A DNA stretch of 48,231 nt from a virus: IMG/VR virus record IMGVR_UViG_3300014962_000013, positions 1 to 48,231 of that record. One strand, written 5' to 3'. The translations under genes and the position numbers were made by a program. This document shows, piece by piece, positions 31,594 through 38,882 of the stretch (position 1 is the first letter of the stretch; each line of letters opens with the position of its first letter). The notes beneath the pieces are model-generated. The model searched no databases, was not told the origin of the DNA, and saw nothing but the letters and a program-made list of their open reading frames with translations.

Positions 31594-31949
31594 TACACGC
31601 CTCCTGCGTCAATCGCGGGGACTCCCCCATATGTGGAAGTCGGCAGCCCGCCATCCAGTTGTCCAACCGCAGCAGTTGATGCGGAACCGATCTCCACCCA
31701 GTACGAGTCGTAGTAGACGTAGATACGCCCCGTATCAGACTCGAACCACAGCTGCCCCGCCGTACCGGGCGACGGGGGGGTATCTGAGATGGTCGGCCCG
31801 CCAGATGATCCTCCGACCGCCGCCCAACTTGCCCCATCTGAAGTGAACAGAGTGTTCGACGTAGTGTTGTAGTAGATGGCACCAGCCACCCCCACCGCTG
31901 GAGCAGACGCGAGCGCAGGAGCACCGTTGGTGCCTAGTTGCTTGGGCAT
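31593..31949 (-). CDS. Fibre-associated small protein, 118 residues
   Basis: Contains G-A-I-Y-Y-N-T-T-S-N-T-L-F-T-S-D-G-A-S-W and G-Q-L-W-F-E-S-D-T-G-R-I-Y-V-Y-Y, two copies of a short Tyr/Trp motif common in phage fibre shafts. It overlaps the next gene by one base. Likely part of the fibre assembly. Confidence 0.65.
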   Translation of the reverse strand: MPKQLGTNGAPALASAPAVGVAGAIYYNTTSNTLFTSDGASWAAVGGSSGGPTISDTPPSPGTAGQLWFESDTGRIYVYYDSYWVEIGSASTAAVGQLDGGLPTSTYGGVPAIDAGGV

Positions 31950-31986
31950 CTACTCCCCTTCCAGAACACCCCGCATTCGGCGGGTC

Positions 31987-33858
31987 CTAGCCGTAAATGA
32001 CGAACCGCATCGTGTTCGCAGTCGGAGCGACAGCGAAGTTGAACGTCGTCACCGTTGTGGAAGTCTGGACAATGTCAACCTCGACCAGAGCATTCGTTGA
32101 CACCTCATACACCTGCGCCAGGACAAACTGATTGCCGAGGTTGTGGGTAATCGCAACGCTCGTAGCCGAAGCGTGGGTCGCGGTCGTGTACAGAAGCGGG
32201 ACATGGGCGTTGTTGCTTCCCGTCCGATTTACCGCGACCGTGTCAGCAGCGACAGCGATACCCGTACCAGCACCGACGTTGATGGTGTTTCCGGTCTTAG
32301 TGAGACCAGATCCCGCCGTCACGGAGCCAAGCCCAGTGAACTGCGTGAACGTCAATGCTGTGGTGCCGACAGTAATCGTGCCATCAGTTGTGAGAACCCA
32401 GCCGGAATCAGCATTCTCGGTTCCGACCTCAACAAAGACGGCCATTCCGGAAGTAACTTCACCACTGGCATCAGCATCAGTAGCGCGGGTTGGAGCACCG
32501 GATGCGTTGACCGTGTAGATGCCATTCTCAGAACCAGTCGCCTGATCCTTGATGAGGATGCGGTCGCCCGTAGCCAGGGTGATGCCATCTACTGTCTGGC
32601 CGTTCGCATACGCGGTCGCCAATGTTCCCGTTGCCGTGGTGGCAACACGCACACTGGGCTTCCAGTCGATTCCGACCGCTGCGGCATCCACATATGCCTT
32701 GTTTGCCGCGTCCGTTGAAGACGAAGGGGCGGCAACATTTGAGACGATCTGCGAACCCATCGACACGGTGGCCGTGGGGGCAGCGAGATCGCTCAGCTTG
32801 ATCAGGGAGTGAGCTGCCGCATCATGCGCGGGAAGTGAGTGGGAGTGATCCGAGCGTGCCAACGTCGTAGCGGAACCAGCGCTGTTTGCTCCACCGAACG
32901 TCATGCTGCTCGTCGGTGCGGCTACCGATACGTCGAACTTCACATCCGTCTGAGATGCGTTGTCCGCGGCTGTTGCGGTGGTGAAGGTGCCATTGATGAA
33001 GTTGAGTACGGAGCGCTGAGTAACGGCCGTTCCGTTGTTGGCCTTGACCGACGAGTAGAAAGACCCCGTAGCGCCGATCTGTACCCATGTGCCTGGAGAG
33101 CCGGCCGTAGTGCAGACCCACATGGCACCGTTCTGCGCCACCGCGAAGTCGCCCACAACGAATGTTCCTGTTGCCGGGGCACCGCTGGTGGTAGCGCCGA
33201 CGTAGCGAGACGCGGACGTGGCCCCCGTAAGCCCAGACGCAACCAGGGCGGTGCCGGTGAACGTACCGCCGACACTGGAGGAGCCAGTCCCGGTCAGGTT
33301 GATCGTGTTGTTGCCGGTGATAGCACCGTTGAAGGCGTTGGTGCTAGTCCACGTGTTGGCAGACCCGAGTAGGTAGGAGCCAACACGGGACCACGTCCCC
33401 GGCGAACCGCCCGCGGTGCAGATCCAGAGGTCCCCGCCGGTCGTAACTACGAAGTCACCTGTGGAGAAAGTTCCGGTGGCCGGAGCACCCGAGGCCGTGC
33501 CGCCCGCATAGCGCGTAGCGGTGGCTGATCCAGTCAGGCCAGCCGGGGCGAAAACCGTAGCCGCGAATGATCCACCGACACTTGAAGCGCCCGTACCCGT
33601 GAGGGCGATAGTGCCGTTGCCGAGAATGTTCGCATTGACCGTCTGGTTCGCAGTCCAGGTATTGGCCTGTCCCTTCAGCCACACCGGATCCAATTCGACC
33701 CAGGCGGAGCCGCTGTAAATGCGGGGACGGGCCAGCGCCGTGTCGTAGTAGATCTGCCCCGTTGCCGGGGTGGATGGTGCCGTCGCGAGATTCTGAAGCG
33801 CCGCATTCTGAAGCTCAAGCCTGTTGAGATCAATGGGGGTCAGGAACTTGCGCGCCAT
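31987..33858 (-). CDS. Tail fibre protein with repeated shaft units
   Basis: The 623-residue protein starts M-A-R-K-F-L-T-P-I-D-L-N-R-L-E-L. Two near-repeats are obvious: A-S-R-Y-V-G-A-T-T-S-G-A-P-A-T-G-T-F and A-T-R-Y-A-G-G-T-A-S-G-A-P-A-T-G-T-F. A fibre segment S-S-S-T-D-A-A-N-K-A-Y-V-D-A follows, and the end has the I-T-H-N-L-G pattern of fibre tips. It is the largest gene of the fibre block. ATG 33858 was chosen over the adjacent GTG 33861. Confidence 0.8.
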   Translation of the reverse strand: MARKFLTPIDLNRLELQNAALQNLATAPSTPATGQIYYDTALARPRIYSGSAWVELDPVWLKGQANTWTANQTVNANILGNGTIALTGTGASSVGGSFAATVFAPAGLTGSATATRYAGGTASGAPATGTFSTGDFVVTTGGDLWICTAGGSPGTWSRVGSYLLGSANTWTSTNAFNGAITGNNTINLTGTGSSSVGGTFTGTALVASGLTGATSASRYVGATTSGAPATGTFVVGDFAVAQNGAMWVCTTAGSPGTWVQIGATGSFYSSVKANNGTAVTQRSVLNFINGTFTTATAADNASQTDVKFDVSVAAPTSSMTFGGANSAGSATTLARSDHSHSLPAHDAAAHSLIKLSDLAAPTATVSMGSQIVSNVAAPSSSTDAANKAYVDAAAVGIDWKPSVRVATTATGTLATAYANGQTVDGITLATGDRILIKDQATGSENGIYTVNASGAPTRATDADASGEVTSGMAVFVEVGTENADSGWVLTTDGTITVGTTALTFTQFTGLGSVTAGSGLTKTGNTINVGAGTGIAVAADTVAVNRTGSNNAHVPLLYTTATHASATSVAITHNLGNQFVLAQVYEVSTNALVEVDIVQTSTTVTTFNFAVAPTANTMRFVIYG

Positions 33859-33867
33859 CACACTCTC

Positions 33868-34203
33868 CTAGGACAGGTACGCCACGCCAGAAAACGCCGA
33901 CGTGAACGTAAGAGTTATCGAACTGGCGGAGTCATAAACGATTTCACCCTCGACGCTGCTGCCAGCGGAGTCGAGGACCGTGACGTTTGGGTACGTAGCC
34001 AGCGGATGATCCACGACCCACACGGCAGATGGCGTTCCCTGCGTATGTGTGTAGCCACCTCCAGGTAGACCCTGAGGGCCAGGGGGGCCGGGAGGGCCTT
34101 GCAGTCCCCGGCTGGGTAGCTCGATTAGCACCGGCGCAGACTCCACCAACACCTCATTGGTGATGGGCTCGACGGTCACCTCCCACACGGGAACATCAGT
34201 CAC
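33868..34203 (-). CDS. Short fibre protein with collagen-like segment
   Basis: The 111-residue product starts at GTG 34203 (GTGA overlap). A short Gly-X-Y segment (G-L-Q-G-P-P-G-P-P-G-P-Q-G-L-P-G) is followed by a tip-like domain: D-H-P-L-A-T-Y-P-N-V-T-V-L-D-S-A-G. Collagen-type triplets trimerise phage fibres, so a trimeric rod with a terminal head is expected. Confidence 0.8.
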   Translation of the reverse strand: MTDVPVWEVTVEPITNEVLVESAPVLIELPSRGLQGPPGPPGPQGLPGGGYTHTQGTPSAVWVVDHPLATYPNVTVLDSAGSSVEGEIVYDSASSITLTFTSAFSGVAYLS

Positions 34204-34601
34204 GGGGTAACCCTCTTCCACAGGACCCAATCCCCCACGACCAGCGGATGCTCGGCCCCGCCGGGTTCCTCGATAACGAGATCCAGCTTTCCTGAACGCG
34301 CAGTGATTGCTTCCGTCACCTCATCGGGAATGACCGCGGTTACACGAGTTCCAATCTGCGCTCCCGAAAGGGCATCGTTCGCCACTGAGAAAGTCACAGA
34401 CCCGGAAGTAGAGTCCGCCGAGGCGAGGAGGGCGTTACCGTACTTGTCCGTCAGGCCAAAGCGCGCCTTGTACCCCGTAGCATCCATCAGCCCCTTGTGG
34501 ACAGCATTGAACTCCAGGGTGCGCCCCTGAAAGACAAGAAGCGTCACTGACCCGTCGCTGTTTACAACGAGCGGATTATTCGGAGTTGGGGTGGTGGCCA
34601 T
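34200..34601 (-). CDS. Beta-rich fibre/baseplate-type protein, 133 residues
   Basis: Contains V-F-Q-G-R-T-L-E-F-N-A-V, G-Y-K-A-R-F-G-L-T-D-K-Y-G and L-D-L-V-I-E-E-P-G-G-A-E, reminiscent of the N-terminal BppU-type domain that anchors fibres. It is directly upstream of the collagen-like fibre gene and coupled to it (GTGA). The anchor role is inferred. Confidence 0.55.
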   Translation of the reverse strand: MATTPTPNNPLVVNSDGSVTLLVFQGRTLEFNAVHKGLMDATGYKARFGLTDKYGNALLASADSTSGSVTFSVANDALSGAQIGTRVTAVIPDEVTEAITARSGKLDLVIEEPGGAEHPLVVGDWVLWKRVTP

Positions 34602-34618
34602 ATCCCTAAAATCGGCAT

Positions 34619-34849
34619 CTACTCGCCGGAAATGGGTTCATCGGGAGCATGGTCGGATACCTGAATCGATGCCTTGTACGTCAGCGGTAGCTGGCCCAGC
34701 GGGGTATCGAAGTTCATCCCCTGAATCGAGCCGTCCTCCGTCGTGAAAGTGGCGTATACCGTCACCGACAGCACGCCGTTCTCGACGTGAAGCGACTGGA
34801 CAAGACCCAAGTCGATTCCCAAGTCGGTGAGAATCTGGATGGGATCCAT
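34619..34849 (-). CDS. Hypothetical protein, 76 residues
   Basis: The small beta-rich protein (L-S-V-T-V-Y-A-T-F-T-T-E-D-G-S) overlaps the upstream stop (TGATG). No family is recognised. By position it is part of the fibre block. Confidence 0.5.
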   Translation of the reverse strand: MDPIQILTDLGIDLGLVQSLHVENGVLSVTVYATFTTEDGSIQGMNFDTPLGQLPLTYKASIQVSDHAPDEPISGE

Positions 34850-35361
34850 CAGTTCACCACGAATCCAGAGATGCGCTCTCCCGCATCTATCATGGCCTGA
34901 ACGGTGCGCTGGGTTCCTCCAACGCGATAACGCTCGTCAACAAGGTCACGAACGAATGTGAAACGGGCATTTGTAGCCTTCTTCTCCGCCAGGGAGAGGA
35001 CTCGGCGCACCATGACCTCTGATTCCAGGCCGGCTACAGCCTCCTCGAAGGCGTCGTCATCATCCAGACCGATAATGTCCACTAGGTCGGCGTCAGTCAT
35101 CGAGGCCACGCCCTTGGCGTCCCCCTGCACGCAATGGAGCATCCCGTTGCTGAACGGATCCAGATGCAGGTTCTCATCCAGGATTGCATCCTGGTTGAAG
35201 CGCCGCTCCTCGACTGTGAGCTGAATGCGCTTAGATCCGCTTCCCCCTACCCGCTGGGAGCGCCAGCCGCCATTGCGCTGGTCGCGGACCTTCACGTAGA
35301 CCGAGGATGCGGTTGCCGCTTCCCAGATCTCCACCTTGGTCATTTCCTTCAAGTCACTCAT
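34849..35361 (-). CDS. Hypothetical protein, 170 residues
   Basis: ATG 35361 follows the strong Shine-Dalgarno GGAGGATC. The product has R-N-G-G-W-R-S-Q-R-V-G-G-S-G-S-K-R-I near residue 30 and a helical acidic C-terminal half (D-D-D-D-A-F-E-E-A-V-A-G-L). It is the first gene after the major capsid protein, past two strong hairpins. A perfect AAAYG-N2-CRTTT motif (34961-34972) lies within it. Function unknown. Confidence 0.55.
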   Translation of the reverse strand: MSDLKEMTKVEIWEAATASSVYVKVRDQRNGGWRSQRVGGSGSKRIQLTVEERRFNQDAILDENLHLDPFSNGMLHCVQGDAKGVASMTDADLVDIIGLDDDDAFEEAVAGLESEVMVRRVLSLAEKKATNARFTFVRDLVDERYRVGGTQRTVQAMIDAGERISGFVVN

Positions 35362-35420
35362 GGTGATCCTCCTCCAGTTCCAGTTGCCTGCTCTTCGGTA
35401 CACAGCCAAGGAAATGGCAC

Positions 35421-35446
35421 GGCCCCCCAGCCGACTCTGGGGGGCC
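35421..35446. terminator. Perfect 10-bp GC hairpin downstream of the major capsid gene
   Basis: GGCCCCCCAG (35421-35430) pairs exactly with CTGGGGGGCC (35437-35446) around a 6-base loop. There is no clear U-run. Together with the hairpin at 35561 it lies in the 244-base gap 35362-35605, which shows no convincing gene; a short frame ending near 35478 (V-E-E-Y-A-G-K) is noted only. Probable attenuator or RNA processing signal. Confidence 0.55.
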
Positions 35447-35560
35447 GCTCACACCACCGAAGGAACAGGGCGTCTACTTGCCCGCATATTCCTCGACCGT
35501 GGTGGGGAAGGAAGTCAGCATTTCCTCTTCGGCTCCATATCCAATCCCTCCCCAAATGAC

Positions 35561-35594
35561 GAAGAGGGGGCCTCCTGTAGGAGACCCCCTCTTC
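35561..35594. terminator. Strong 10-bp hairpin 12 bases after the major capsid stop
   Basis: GAAGAGGGGG (35561-35570) pairs with CCCCCTCTTC (35585-35594), with an inner CTCC/GGAG stem. Placement right after the most highly needed virion gene suggests partial termination, giving excess capsid message over the downstream genes. A clear U-tail is absent, so efficiency is uncertain. Confidence 0.6.
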
Positions 35595-35605
35595 ACTTGG
35601 GTGCC

Positions 35606-36574
35606 CTAGGCAGTGGTGTCGATGAATCGACGCGACTGCTCCGGGTGGTTGACCAGACCGCCAATGTCGCGGCGCGCACGGTAGTGCTGGTAGTCAACGG
35701 TATTCTCGCTCCACGTCTTGACCTGGAGCGGCCCGAAGATGCCGACCTTGCCGACCGTGCCGCCGAACACCCACAGCTCGTTGGCCGGGAAGTAGGACTC
35801 CCCATCCTCGTCTGCGAAGTTCTGGATCTGCACGATGTTGCAGCCCTTGTAGGTGCCGAGGCGACCGCGCAGGCGGATCTCCTCCAGAGCCTCGTTGGCG
35901 AAGCCACCGAAGTCAGAGATCTGATCCACCATGGACGCACGGCCCGCGATGGTGACCGGCACGGGGCCGGAGCCATCGGGACGGATAGCGTCCTTGACCT
36001 CACGGATCATCGTGTCCAGGTCAGTCTTGTCCAGGCCCGCGCCAGAGGCGTAGTAGTCGGAGCTGGAGGGGACGGCCGACTGGAGCAGCGTGAACACACG
36101 ACGGTTCATCTCAGCGGTCAGGCGCGAACCACCCAGGCTGACCAGATCCGCGATGGTGGCGGAGAAGCCGGCACGCAGCTTGTCCTCCATCTCCGAGACA
36201 TGGAAGCCGAGGGTGTCCCGCGGGACCTCCCACTGCTCGGTGCGCAGCTGGGTCTCATCGATGTAGCCACCGCGAGCGGTGTAGTACACCTTGAGGCCCC
36301 GACGCTCACGCAGGATCAGGCGGTCGAACTCACCGACGACCTGAGTCTGAATGTACGTCTGAAACAGCGACTGGTTGATGAACCCGTAGTCGAGGTAGTC
36401 CGCGATGTCCTGCGCAACCTGACGATGCCACGCCGGGTTGTCCCAGTTCTCGCGGGCCTCCTCATCGAGGGCCTTGGCGATCTCACGGAACTCGTCCGCT
36501 GCGCCCGCGTCACGCCCGAAGGAGTCAACGCGGCCCTTGTGCTCGATGAGCGTCTTAGCAGTAGTCGTAGCCAT
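35606..36574 (-). CDS. Major capsid protein
   Basis: The 322-residue protein includes F-G-R-D-A-G-A-A-D-E-F-R-E, D-T-L-G-F-H-V-S-E-M-E-D-K-L and T-A-E-M-N-R-R-V-F-T-L-L-Q-S-A, and a C-terminal beta part (F-G-P-L-Q-V-K-T-W-S-E-N-T). Position after protease, scaffold and decoration genes, an ATG behind GAAAGGAG, and a strong hairpin downstream all fit the main shell protein. HK97 fold is presumed. There is no separate N-terminal delta domain; scaffolding is a separate gene. Confidence 0.85.
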   Translation of the reverse strand: MATTTAKTLIEHKGRVDSFGRDAGAADEFREIAKALDEEARENWDNPAWHRQVAQDIADYLDYGFINQSLFQTYIQTQVVGEFDRLILRERRGLKVYYTARGGYIDETQLRTEQWEVPRDTLGFHVSEMEDKLRAGFSATIADLVSLGGSRLTAEMNRRVFTLLQSAVPSSSDYYASGAGLDKTDLDTMIREVKDAIRPDGSGPVPVTIAGRASMVDQISDFGGFANEALEEIRLRGRLGTYKGCNIVQIQNFADEDGESYFPANELWVFGGTVGKVGIFGPLQVKTWSENTVDYQHYRARRDIGGLVNHPEQSRRFIDTTA

Positions 36575-36587
36575 GATTCACTCCTTT

Positions 36588-37115
36588 CTAGGCGTAGAGG
36601 ACGATCTCGACGCGATTGGCCGAGGGGGTGTGGACGACCTTGGCGAACGGGGTCTCGCCCGCTGCGACAACGTCGAACTTGGTGCCGTCCCAGAAGAGGT
36701 CGTCACCGACCGCCGGGGAACCGGCGAACATGGTCACCGCGGAGATCTGACGGCCATCGGCGCGAGAGACAGCCGGAGTGTTAGCGAGCCACACCTTGAC
36801 GCCCGCACCGCCGGTAATGACCGACAGGCGATTGCCCTTGGTGGTGCCGATCTGGAACGAGTCCATCGCGTATGCGTCCGACTCGTAGATCGACCGCTCG
36901 AAGTCCAGCTCCTGAATGAGCAGACCGCAGTAGCCAGCCACCGGGGCTGCCTCTGCCGCGCCTGCCTTCATGAAGGCCGGATCGGCTGCATCGACCTCAA
37001 CGACGGTGCCCTGGAGGAGCGTCTCACCGACCGGAGTGCGGAAGCGGCCCTCGGTCCACCGCACCGACTCGTCGGAACGAAGGAACCCGAAGTTCAGTCC
37101 GTAATTGCTTGCCAT
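36588..37115 (-). CDS. Capsid decoration/head-stabilising protein
   Basis: The 175-residue beta-rich protein has V-A-G-Y-C-G-L-L-I-Q-E-L-D-F-E-R-S-I and I-T-G-G-A-G-V-K-V-W-L-A-N-T-P. It sits between scaffold and major capsid genes, the normal slot of capsid decoration proteins that sit on the shell after expansion. Confidence 0.65.
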   Translation of the reverse strand: MASNYGLNFGFLRSDESVRWTEGRFRTPVGETLLQGTVVEVDAADPAFMKAGAAEAAPVAGYCGLLIQELDFERSIYESDAYAMDSFQIGTTKGNRLSVITGGAGVKVWLANTPAVSRADGRQISAVTMFAGSPAVGDDLFWDGTKFDVVAAGETPFAKVVHTPSANRVEIVLYA

Positions 37116-37130
37116 GGTTGCCTCCCTTCC

Positions 37131-37763
37131 TTACTTGTCGCCGCGCAGATGCGCGAAGAACGAGCCGACCTGGGATCCCTGGCCAGCGGGCTTGACATCG
37201 CTGCCACCGCGGAAGGCGGCAGTCTCGGGGACGACACCCTTGGCGGGCTTCGTGGCGGTCAGGTCCGCGAGCGCAGTCTCGAACGCCGTGTCATCCATCG
37301 AGGCCCAGCGCGAAGCGCGCTCGGCGGTGAAGTAGTCGTCGGGGAGATGGTCGGCAGCAGCCTTCATCGCCTTGACGCGGTCCTCCGTGCGGGATTCGAT
37401 CTCCGCCTTCTCGGCCAGTTCGGCCTTGAAGCCGTCGAACTCGGCCTGCACGGCGTCGCGCTCACCAACGAGCGCCGCCTTCTCGGCCTCAAGAACGTCC
37501 ACGCGGCCCTGAAGGTCGGCCTTCTCAGTGAGAAGCGCCTCCTTCTCGGATGCGATCTCGGCGGTCTCCCGCCGCACCGCATCCGTGAGCAGCGCGAAGT
37601 GCTCGGCCTCAGTGAACGTGCGGGTTTCCGCGGTATCGGCCACTGTGTCCTCCTTCGCTGTCTCAGCGGTTGCGGCGAGACACATCGGACAGTCATCGTG
37701 AGACGCCCCCGGAGGCATGTGCTCCAAGAGGGCGTCGTGAAGACTGCGCGCTGTTCCCGCCAT
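37131..37763 (-). CDS. Capsid scaffolding protein
   Basis: The 210-residue acidic protein has a long central coiled coil (about 60-130: E-K-E-A-L-L-T-E-K-A-D-L-Q-G-R-V-D-V-L-E-A) and a short basic end (F-F-A-H-L-R-G-D-K) likely to touch the capsid. An H-D-D-C-P-M-C motif lies near the start. Position between protease and capsid genes is standard. The 54-base upstream gap holds an operator-like palindrome. Confidence 0.85.
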   Translation of the reverse strand: MAGTARSLHDALLEHMPPGASHDDCPMCLAATAETAKEDTVADTAETRTFTEAEHFALLTDAVRRETAEIASEKEALLTEKADLQGRVDVLEAEKAALVGERDAVQAEFDGFKAELAEKAEIESRTEDRVKAMKAAADHLPDDYFTAERASRWASMDDTAFETALADLTATKPAKGVVPETAAFRGGSDVKPAGQGSQVGSFFAHLRGDK

Positions 37764-37800
37764 GACGCTCTTGCATCGGAAGCGTTTAGGAGGAAATGCG

Positions 37801-37812
37801 AAACGAGCATTA
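37801..37812. promoter_or_regulatory. Operator-like palindrome AAACGAGCATTA upstream of the scaffold gene
   Basis: This one-mismatch copy of AAAYG-N2-CRTTT lies in a non-coding gap (37764-37817). The surrounding 16 bases, GCGAAACGAGCATTAG, occur again in opposite orientation at the terL start (42629-42644). A regulatory role at the head of the capsid genes is inferred. Confidence 0.4.
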
Positions 37813-37817
37813 GCCGA

Positions 37818-38882
37818 CTACATGGCTGCGACGACGGCTTCCATGAGGGACTCCCACTGGGCTGCACTCATGCCGTGAATGTTCGCGTCATGGGACTCTT
37901 CTGCGGCCTTAACCACTGCCGCACTGGCGCCAGACCATCCGGGACGAACGGGTGGAACGATGACCGCTCCCCCCAAGAAGGATGGGTTGACGAGGCGGCG
38001 CACACTGGAGCGCTCCTGGATGTGAGTGCATGCCGTGGTCGGCTGCGTGACGGCCTGGAGGTAGTTGAATGACTCTCCGCATCCGTTATCACCAGCGCAC
38101 TGGATCTTCTCGGCCACACACTCCATCGAGTAGTAGAGGTTGCCGCTATCGCTCGCCCGCTGCACTTCGGCTGCCTCGTCTGGGTAGATCCACTTCCAGA
38201 TCGCTGCGGTAGCTGCGATGAATGGGCGTTCAAGAGCGGCGTGCTGAGCGAAGTCCTCGCGGACGAGACGGGCGTCAGCGATGGTTCCAATGACGCGACG
38301 GGACTCATGCAGCCAGTTCAACGGGCCATGCTTGATACCTACTTCACCGAACTCCAGATCCCCCGTGGACCAGAACGCACCGTTGCTATTGGCCTGCTCG
38401 GCCTCCACGAAGCGCCCCTGGATCCACTGAAAATACGGATTTGCCTCCGAAGCCTGCTGCCACTTGGCGGCTACCTCAGCTGGAATGTCTGCGAGTGCTC
38501 TGGCCGGGGCAGTGATCGTGATGCGTCCAGATACCTCGGTTACTATGGAATCCCCCAGCGCCCATGCCTTTACGCGCTTGGGGGCCTTCCCAGTCCACTT
38601 GTGGTCTTCGGCGTACTTTGCGGCACCGGGGACGTTGCGGTACAGGGCGCGCTGATAGGCCAGCGCTGATTTATGGGATTTGAAGGTGGCCTTCGTCTCC
38701 CCGATGTTGTTGATGACAACCCACTTGTTGCCCCGCTTCATGATCTTGTACGGGGCGTGCATGGCCGCTGATTCAAGGCCATCCAGCATGGCCTCCAGTG
38801 CCGCCGACTGGATCTCCTCGACCGCTGCGTCCGCGTCGTAGGTGGCGCGCAGTCGGCGCTCCAGGTCAAGGTCCCAGGTCAC
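37818..38882 (-). CDS. Capsid maturation protease
   Basis: The 354-residue protein contains R-F-V-E-A-E-Q-A-N-S-N-G-A-F-W-S, then I-K-H-G-P-L-N-W-L-H-E-S-R-R-V-I-G, the pattern of actinophage prohead proteases with His and Ser candidates for catalysis. An N-terminal motif, Y-K-I-M-K-R-G-N-K-W-V-V-I-N (45-58), is a small beta domain often joined to head proteins. GTG 38882 overlaps the portal stop (GTGA). The C-terminal third has four cysteines (M-E-C-V-A, I-Q-C-A-G-D-N-G-C) that may bind metal. Confidence 0.8.
   Translation of the reverse strand: MTWDLDLERRLRATYDADAAVEEIQSAALEAMLDGLESAAMHAPYKIMKRGNKWVVINNIGETKATFKSHKSALAYQRALYRNVPGAAKYAEDHKWTGKAPKRVKAWALGDSIVTEVSGRITITAPARALADIPAEVAAKWQQASEANPYFQWIQGRFVEAEQANSNGAFWSTGDLEFGEVGIKHGPLNWLHESRRVIGTIADARLVREDFAQHAALERPFIAATAAIWKWIYPDEAAEVQRASDSGNLYYSMECVAEKIQCAGDNGCGESFNYLQAVTQPTTACTHIQERSSVRRLVNPSFLGGAVIVPPVRPGWSGASAAVVKAAEESHDANIHGMSAAQWESLMEAVVAAM

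Noticed and set aside
35478-35530. Short leftward frame ending V-E-E-Y-A-G-K in the gap after the capsid gene
   Set aside because: Only about 15 codons from an ATG; the ribosome site is weak and no family can be assigned, so it was not called.
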